DNA of 18,693 nucleotides from an uncultured Bacillaceae bacterium (GTDB lineage Bacteria; Bacillota; Bacilli; Bacillales; Amphibacillaceae). Shown here piece by piece: positions 14,536-18,693 of this stretch. Below the pieces are notes generated by a model that searched no databases, was not told where the DNA came from, and was given only the letters and a program-made list of their open reading frames with translations. Each line of letters begins with the position of its first letter. Positions within the stretch are counted from its first letter, which is position 1. A program made the position numbers and the translations under genes. The stretch is taken from the NCBI GenBank assembly GCA_937925695.1, contig CALAMD010000038.1:1-18693 (forward strand), in the 5' to 3' direction.

Positions 14536-16545
14536 TTAAATACTTCTTGCTGCATGATATCCTTCATGAACAGCTTGGATAATTTTTCTTGGCGCATTAA
14601 TATCTCCGACTGGTATAATTTCAATATCGTGACAGTTTTCACGTAAGTCGTCTAACAACCCTCTTCTTGATTGTAAACCAAGGGCACATACAACTGCATC
14701 TGCATTATAGGTCACTTCTTCACCATCATGGGTACATTGTACTTCATTACCAGTCATCTTATTAATTGTATGATTTGTTTTAACTGACATTTCAAGCTCA
14801 GCCATTTTACCATTTAACACCCATCGACTATAGATTGGCATATCCATTGCTGCTTCAGGTAATTGATCGATCAGCGTAACCTTTTTACCTTCTTCAGCAA
14901 GGAAAATTCCAACCTCACACCCACATAATCCTGCCCCACAAACAATAACATTTTCACCTTCAGGAATGTCTCCATCTAATACTTTCAAAGGATCATATAT
15001 TGTATTATCTTCAGCGCCTGGGATATTCGGTTTGAATGTTTTAGCTCCTGTGGCGACAATCACTTTGTCAAAATTTTGCTCTCTAATGATGTCAGCCGTT
15101 ACTTCAACACCCATTTCAATTTTTGCTCCACATGATTTGACTGCATTGATGAGATAGTTTGTGTAGTCACGGAAGTCGCCCTTGAAATCAGGTAACCCTA
15201 CATAATATAGCAGGCCACCTAATCGTTCGTTTTTCTCAAATAAAGTAACATCATGGCCTCGTTCGACTGCCGTTAACGTTGCCTGCATGCCAGCTGGGCC
15301 TGATCCAATAACAGCCACTTTCTTCGGTTGTGATGTTGAAACAACTTTTGTATACTCTTCGTACTCTTTTCCTGCTTCAGGGTTAACAGCACAAGATATC
15401 CCTTTACTCTTCATGACTTCCCCTAAACATTCATTACAACGGAGACAACGTCGAATCGTTTCTGGTTTTCCAGCCATCACTTTTTTAGGATAATCCGGAT
15501 CAGCAATAATCTGACGTCCGATTGCGATAAAGTCAGCATGACCTTTTTCTAATGTTTCTTCACCCATCTCAGGTGAAATACTACCTACTGCGATTACGGG
15601 AACAGTAACATGTTCCTTCACTGCTTCGGATAGATGAAGTAATGAACCCCGGGGCGTATAGTTTGCTGGTACCCACACAGATGTGCCTATACCATTTGTT
15701 AACCCTTTTCCTTTAGCTGACGTTTTTCCTGCCATTACATCATCATATTTGTGTATTCTTGAATCCCAAGTACCTGCTGTAACATGGATAGCGTCTGCCC
15801 CAGCTTCTTCTGCCCATTTAGCGAACGTACATGCCTCTTCAATTGTCACACCATTTGGCACATCTTCTTCTCCAGATAGGCGATAAATCAATGGAAAATC
15901 TTCTCCAGCATGTTCTTTAATCGAACGAATCGTTTCCAGAGCAAAACGCGCCCGATTTTCTAAGCTACCCCCATACTCATCTTCTCTTCTATTTGTATAA
16001 GCTGATAAAAATTGTAATGGCATATATCCATGAGCACCATGAAGTTCTACTGCATCAAACCCACATTGTCTTGCTCTTTGAGCAGCTAAACCATACTTTT
16101 CAATTAATTCTTTTATTTCCTCTACAGTCATTGCTCTTGGGTCGTCATTTGGCAGCTGGAAAGTTCCTACACCAGATGGTGATATTGGTTGTTTACCAGT
16201 TACTGATTCACTAGCGAAACAGCCTCCATGGGCTAACTGTAGACAAACTTTAGCCCCACCAGAATGAACAGCATGTGGTATTCTACTTAATCCTGGCATA
16301 AAAGCGTTAGCAGATATCTCAATTTCACCAGGAATAACATTACCATATGGATCTGGACTACATACTTCGGTAATGATTAAACCTACTCCTCCATTTGCTC
16401 TTCGGGCATAATAATTAACAATTACATCTGATACTGTTCCGTCTGCAGCCGCTAAGTTAGTTCCCATTCCAGGCATTACCATTCTGTTTTTTAATTCCAT
16501 TGTACCTATTTTTCCAGGTTCAGTAAGCTTTTTAAACGCCATCAT
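14536..16545 (-). CDS. Old-yellow-enzyme/FadH-type NAD(P)H-dependent flavo-iron-sulfur reductase
   Basis: 669 residues in the 2,4-dienoyl-CoA reductase / 2-enoate reductase layout. An FMN-binding TIM barrel (about 1-360) has the catalytic HGAHGY (169-174) and REDEYGGSLENRARF (about 187-201). A 4Fe-4S motif follows: C367-x2-C370-x2-C373-x11-C385. The C-terminal half is a pyridine nucleotide-disulfide oxidoreductase domain with the FAD loop GSGPAG (414-419) and a second nucleotide loop at CGAGLCGCEVG. Electrons pass from NAD(P)H through FAD and the cluster to FMN, which reduces an activated carbon-carbon double bond. The substrate (dienoyl-CoA, enoate, cinnamate-like or other) cannot be read. 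The first of two ATGs is chosen, 8 bp after AGAAGGG. The upstream PucR-type regulator probably controls it. Confidence 0.92.
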   Translation of the reverse strand: MMAFKKLTEPGKIGTMELKNRMVMPGMGTNLAAADGTVSDVIVNYYARRANGGVGLIITEVCSPDPYGNVIPGEIEISANAFMPGLSRIPHAVHSGGAKVCLQLAHGGCFASESVTGKQPISPSGVGTFQLPNDDPRAMTVEEIKELIEKYGLAAQRARQCGFDAVELHGAHGYMPLQFLSAYTNRREDEYGGSLENRARFALETIRSIKEHAGEDFPLIYRLSGEEDVPNGVTIEEACTFAKWAEEAGADAIHVTAGTWDSRIHKYDDVMAGKTSAKGKGLTNGIGTSVWVPANYTPRGSLLHLSEAVKEHVTVPVIAVGSISPEMGEETLEKGHADFIAIGRQIIADPDYPKKVMAGKPETIRRCLRCNECLGEVMKSKGISCAVNPEAGKEYEEYTKVVSTSQPKKVAVIGSGPAGMQATLTAVERGHDVTLFEKNERLGGLLYYVGLPDFKGDFRDYTNYLINAVKSCGAKIEMGVEVTADIIREQNFDKVIVATGAKTFKPNIPGAEDNTIYDPLKVLDGDIPEGENVIVCGAGLCGCEVGIFLAEEGKKVTLIDQLPEAAMDMPIYSRWVLNGKMAELEMSVKTNHTINKMTGNEVQCTHDGEEVTYNADAVVCALGLQSRRGLLDDLRENCHDIEIIPVGDINAPRKIIQAVHEGYHAARSI

Positions 16546-16583
16546 TAAACATTCCCTTCTGTTTGTGAAATACTGAGCATGTT

Positions 16584-16637
16584 CCTCTATTTTTATGGTA
16601 ACTCTTTCAATAGATAAAGTAAATGAAAAAATAGAGG
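16584..16637. promoter_or_regulatory. 11-bp perfect inverted repeat between regulator and reductase
   Basis: CCTCTATTTTT and AAAAATAGAGG are perfect 11-bp arms 32 bp apart, filling the 103-bp gap between the PucR-type gene and the reductase. A weak promoter (TTTACT-N17-TACCAT on the minus strand) lies between the arms. No terminator-like U-tract follows. It is a candidate binding site for the adjacent regulator, or a 5' leader structure. Confidence 0.5.
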
Positions 16638-16648
16638 GTTGTTTTTGT

Positions 16649-18286
16649 TCAATTGCACAACAGGGGATCGTTTATTAAACCTAGATTCTTTAAAATAATA
16701 GATATGTGTAGATGAAGACGTATGGAAGGATGGTCAAAATCCTCATCTAATATTTCCCTAATTTTATTCAATCGATAGTTTATCGTGTTGCGATGTAAAT
16801 ACATTGTTGTTGCGGTAGATGCGACATTTTGATTATGATTAAAAAATTGTTCTAAGGTTTGGACGTATTCTGTACCTTCCTTTTGATCAACATTCATGAG
16901 GGTTAACAGGGGGTTACTTATATATTCATCATTTCCATCGATCAATTGACCCAGTTTTAACAGCAAATCTAAAACAGCCATTTCACTATAACAATATAAG
17001 GCCTTTTGAGTAATTTTTTCTGTATAAAGTTGTAAAATATGATAACTATTGACTGTTTGCTGATAACTTTTACTAATCTCATTTAATGATTGAAAAGATG
17101 ATCCTACATGACCTATAAGCTTGTGCTCTGTCATGATTTTTTCAATTATTTCCTTACCATCTTTATGAAACTTTGATTTATCTTCGTGACCAATGATATA
17201 AAATGCATTTTCGCCGTTAAAACTACAGGCGCAAAAGGAAAAAAGATCACTAAACTTATGTTTGACCTTTTCAACCATTGAGCCAATATATTGATCATAT
17301 TTACCATGGACATTAAGAACGGTATACCAATTTTCTATCGCCCAGTTTAATGATAAAGCGCGATTGATAGTCATTTTTTCATTTTTTAATTTTCCTTTTA
17401 AAAGATCACTAACAAAATCGGCCTCTAATTTTCGCAATGCTTTGGAAACAACATTTTTTTCTTTAAATTTAATGCCAATTAGTTTTGCCACCATTTGCAG
17501 AACTTTTAAATCAATATCAGTGATTCTTTTATACCTTTCCAGAAGGGCAATATACCCTTTTGTTTTCCCGGCTGTTTGAATTTCTGCCACAGCTCTACGT
17601 ATATAAGGTGAAAATTTATCACTATCTACAAATAATGGTTGGCCAGTATTTCTTAGCCTTTTCCAAAAATGATTGTAATCTGTCATTTTCACAATTTCAG
17701 ATGGACAGTAAGTATTTTCGACAATTGTTAACCATATCGGGTCGTCAACTTCACAATTCTGAGAATATGCTATTACTTTATAAGTTTCATCAGTAATAAT
17801 CATCGGATTGCCAAGTATTTGATTGGCGACACCCTCGATTTCGCTAATTTCAACATCTCTAGTTAATAAATCAGCTAAACGAATGTAATAATGATCCAGC
17901 AAACTATCAATATGATTGATTCTCTCATTTAATTTTTTTATGAATTGCACATACATTTTTTCTGCTTTGTTTTTTGTAAATACAAAGACAACTGAATATT
18001 GATTTAATTGCTCCTTCAACAAACTTAGTTGTTCAAAAGTTTCATTCGTTCCTAATAACACGAATATCTCAGGAAAGATGGTCAGCTTACTACTTTTAAC
18101 AGCTTGGATAAATTCCGTTGCTTCACAAATTTGCAGGTGATTTTCCATCCCTTTCATTTGCTCTGACCCTAGCAAATGATCTAGCCCATAACCAATTGTC
18201 GAAAAAAAAAGATTTTCATCAGCTGCAGGCGACAAGACTTTATACTTATATTGAAATTCAGTTAACAATTCTTGTACTGGAACCAA
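16649..18286 (-). CDS. PucR/CdaR-type transcriptional regulator
   Basis: 545 residues, cytoplasmic. The C-terminal 65 residues (481-545, NQNVASTATTMYLHRNTINYRLNKI) are the helix-turn-helix of the PucR family (HTH_30), typical of activators that sense a metabolite. Upstream lies a GGDEF-like degenerate region (about 310-430) and a GAF/PAS-like sensing part (about 135-290, with NPMIITDETYKVIAYS). The first 130 residues are not recognised. The start is TTG at 18286, 9 bp after GGAGGG; no ATG is near, and a TATAAT -10 lies at 18312-18317 without a good -35. A palindrome, ACTTGTTCAAGT, lies at about -30 and may mediate autoregulation. It is encoded just before the flavo-iron-sulfur reductase on the same strand, so control of that gene is inferred. 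Confidence 0.88.
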   Translation of the reverse strand: MVPVQELLTEFQYKYKVLSPAADENLFFSTIGYGLDHLLGSEQMKGMENHLQICEATEFIQAVKSSKLTIFPEIFVLLGTNETFEQLSLLKEQLNQYSVVFVFTKNKAEKMYVQFIKKLNERINHIDSLLDHYYIRLADLLTRDVEISEIEGVANQILGNPMIITDETYKVIAYSQNCEVDDPIWLTIVENTYCPSEIVKMTDYNHFWKRLRNTGQPLFVDSDKFSPYIRRAVAEIQTAGKTKGYIALLERYKRITDIDLKVLQMVAKLIGIKFKEKNVVSKALRKLEADFVSDLLKGKLKNEKMTINRALSLNWAIENWYTVLNVHGKYDQYIGSMVEKVKHKFSDLFSFCACSFNGENAFYIIGHEDKSKFHKDGKEIIEKIMTEHKLIGHVGSSFQSLNEISKSYQQTVNSYHILQLYTEKITQKALYCYSEMAVLDLLLKLGQLIDGNDEYISNPLLTLMNVDQKEGTEYVQTLEQFFNHNQNVASTATTMYLHRNTINYRLNKIREILDEDFDHPSIRLHLHISIILKNLGLINDPLLCN

Positions 18287-18311
18287 TTTTTTTATCCCTC
18301 CTTTTACTTTT

Positions 18312-18348
18312 ATTATAATTGATTTAGGAGATAATTACTTGTTCAAGT
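18312..18348 (-). promoter_or_regulatory. Probable promoter and palindrome of the regulator gene
   Basis: On the minus strand a perfect TATAAT (18317-18312) precedes the TTG start by about 25 bp; the -35 is poor. The 12-bp ACTTGTTCAAGT (18337-18348) has ACTTG/CAAGT arms and lies in the -35 region. Confidence 0.4.
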
Positions 18349-18411
18349 CATAGTAACTAATGGGTTAATTGTTATTCGGTATGTTAGCACATAAAATTCA
18401 GCATTTTTATC

Positions 18412-18505
18412 AAAAAAAATTGATACATTCATATCTCAATGATCCACGGCATTAAAGACCTACGGTAAATCTTTAATAGCGGTATCAATGACACTAAATG
18501 TATCA
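18412..18505 (-). terminator. Long imperfect hairpin with U8 tail
   Basis: TGATACATT (18421-18429) pairs with AATGTATCA (18497-18505), and ATTAAAGA (18451-18458) pairs with TCTTTAAT (18470-18477); the parts between are also largely complementary. On the minus strand the 85-nt hairpin is followed by AATTTTTTTTG, so it can act as a terminator for the gene ending at 18639. Its length is unusual for a terminator; a small RNA or a small mobile inverted repeat is possible. Confidence 0.6.
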
Positions 18506-18638
18506 CATAAAGTCTAGTTAATTCTTATCAGCAAGCTTACCAACCAAGACAACAAATCATTGAATCTATCATGACACAATTTTATCTCCATATGTGTAGT
18601 AAGCGTCAGTGATTTATATCTCTTTTTAAAAACAAGAC

Positions 18639-18693
18639 TTATAAAAATTCACGGATAGCTTTTGCATAGGCCCGGGCGCCTTTTGCATTTGGA
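18639..18693 (-). CDS. C-terminal end of a protein running off the window (partial)
   Basis: On the minus strand one frame reads PNAKGARAYAKAIREFL and a TAA stop, with no in-frame stop to the window edge. The composition (an amphipathic helix of Ala, Arg, Lys) looks like a real C-terminus. Another frame is open for 14 codons, so this is uncertain. The family cannot be told from 17 residues. The long hairpin at 18421-18505 would be its terminator. Confidence 0.45.
   Translation of the reverse strand, partial: PNAKGARAYAKAIREFL

Overview
This AT-rich window comes from an endospore-forming Gram-positive bacterium of the Bacillaceae type. Supporting signs are a CotX-family spore coat gene, a match to the sigma-K promoter consensus, strong AGGAGG-type ribosome binding sites, AraR-, CcpA- and PerR-like sites, and U-tailed intrinsic terminators. 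A low-GC, halo- or alkali-tolerant, partly fermentative genus such as Amphibacillus or Gracilibacillus would fit, but the genus is inference. No tRNA, rRNA, insertion sequence, CRISPR array or phage gene was found.

Layout. 1-422: a non-coding array of 52-bp repeats. 423-1403 (+): a small two-helix membrane protein and a HAD phosphatase, closed by a terminator. 1525-3091 (-): a GlcP-like sugar transporter and, upstream, a 56-residue CxxCxGxG zinc-ribbon protein. 3290-4121 (+): a small helical protein with a sigma-K-type promoter, then a CotX coat protein. 4162-5927 (-): an ABC exporter operon with a 10-bp-arm inverted repeat at its promoter. 6169-7659 (+): a lipoprotein with two NodB deacetylase domains, the first without catalytic residues. 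7845-11259 (-): rpiA, an unknown 108-residue protein, then ahpF and ahpC. 11302-12383: a long non-coding stretch with a Fur-type box far from any gene and a second 52-bp repeat array. 12384-13973 (-): an FGGY pentulokinase with a long leader holding a sigma-A promoter, an AraR-like operator, a cre site and a terminator before the gene. 14536-16545 (-): an old-yellow-enzyme/FadH-type flavo-iron-sulfur reductase. 16649-18286 (-): a PucR-type regulator. 18421-18505: a long imperfect hairpin with a U8 tail. The last bases hold the C-terminus of another minus-strand gene.

How the genes work together. Pentose and hexose use is represented by the pentulokinase, RpiA and the sugar transporter. AhpC and AhpF form the NADH-dependent peroxide-reducing pair. 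The PucR-type regulator probably controls the adjacent reductase, and an 11-bp perfect inverted repeat lies between them. CotX and its small neighbour belong to late spore coat assembly.

No clear new multi-gene system is present. The most unusual elements are the two intergenic arrays, which share an exact 52-bp period with a ~104-bp higher-order alternation; the apparent attenuator of the pentulokinase; the half-dead tandem deacetylase; and several strong operators without an obvious regulator.
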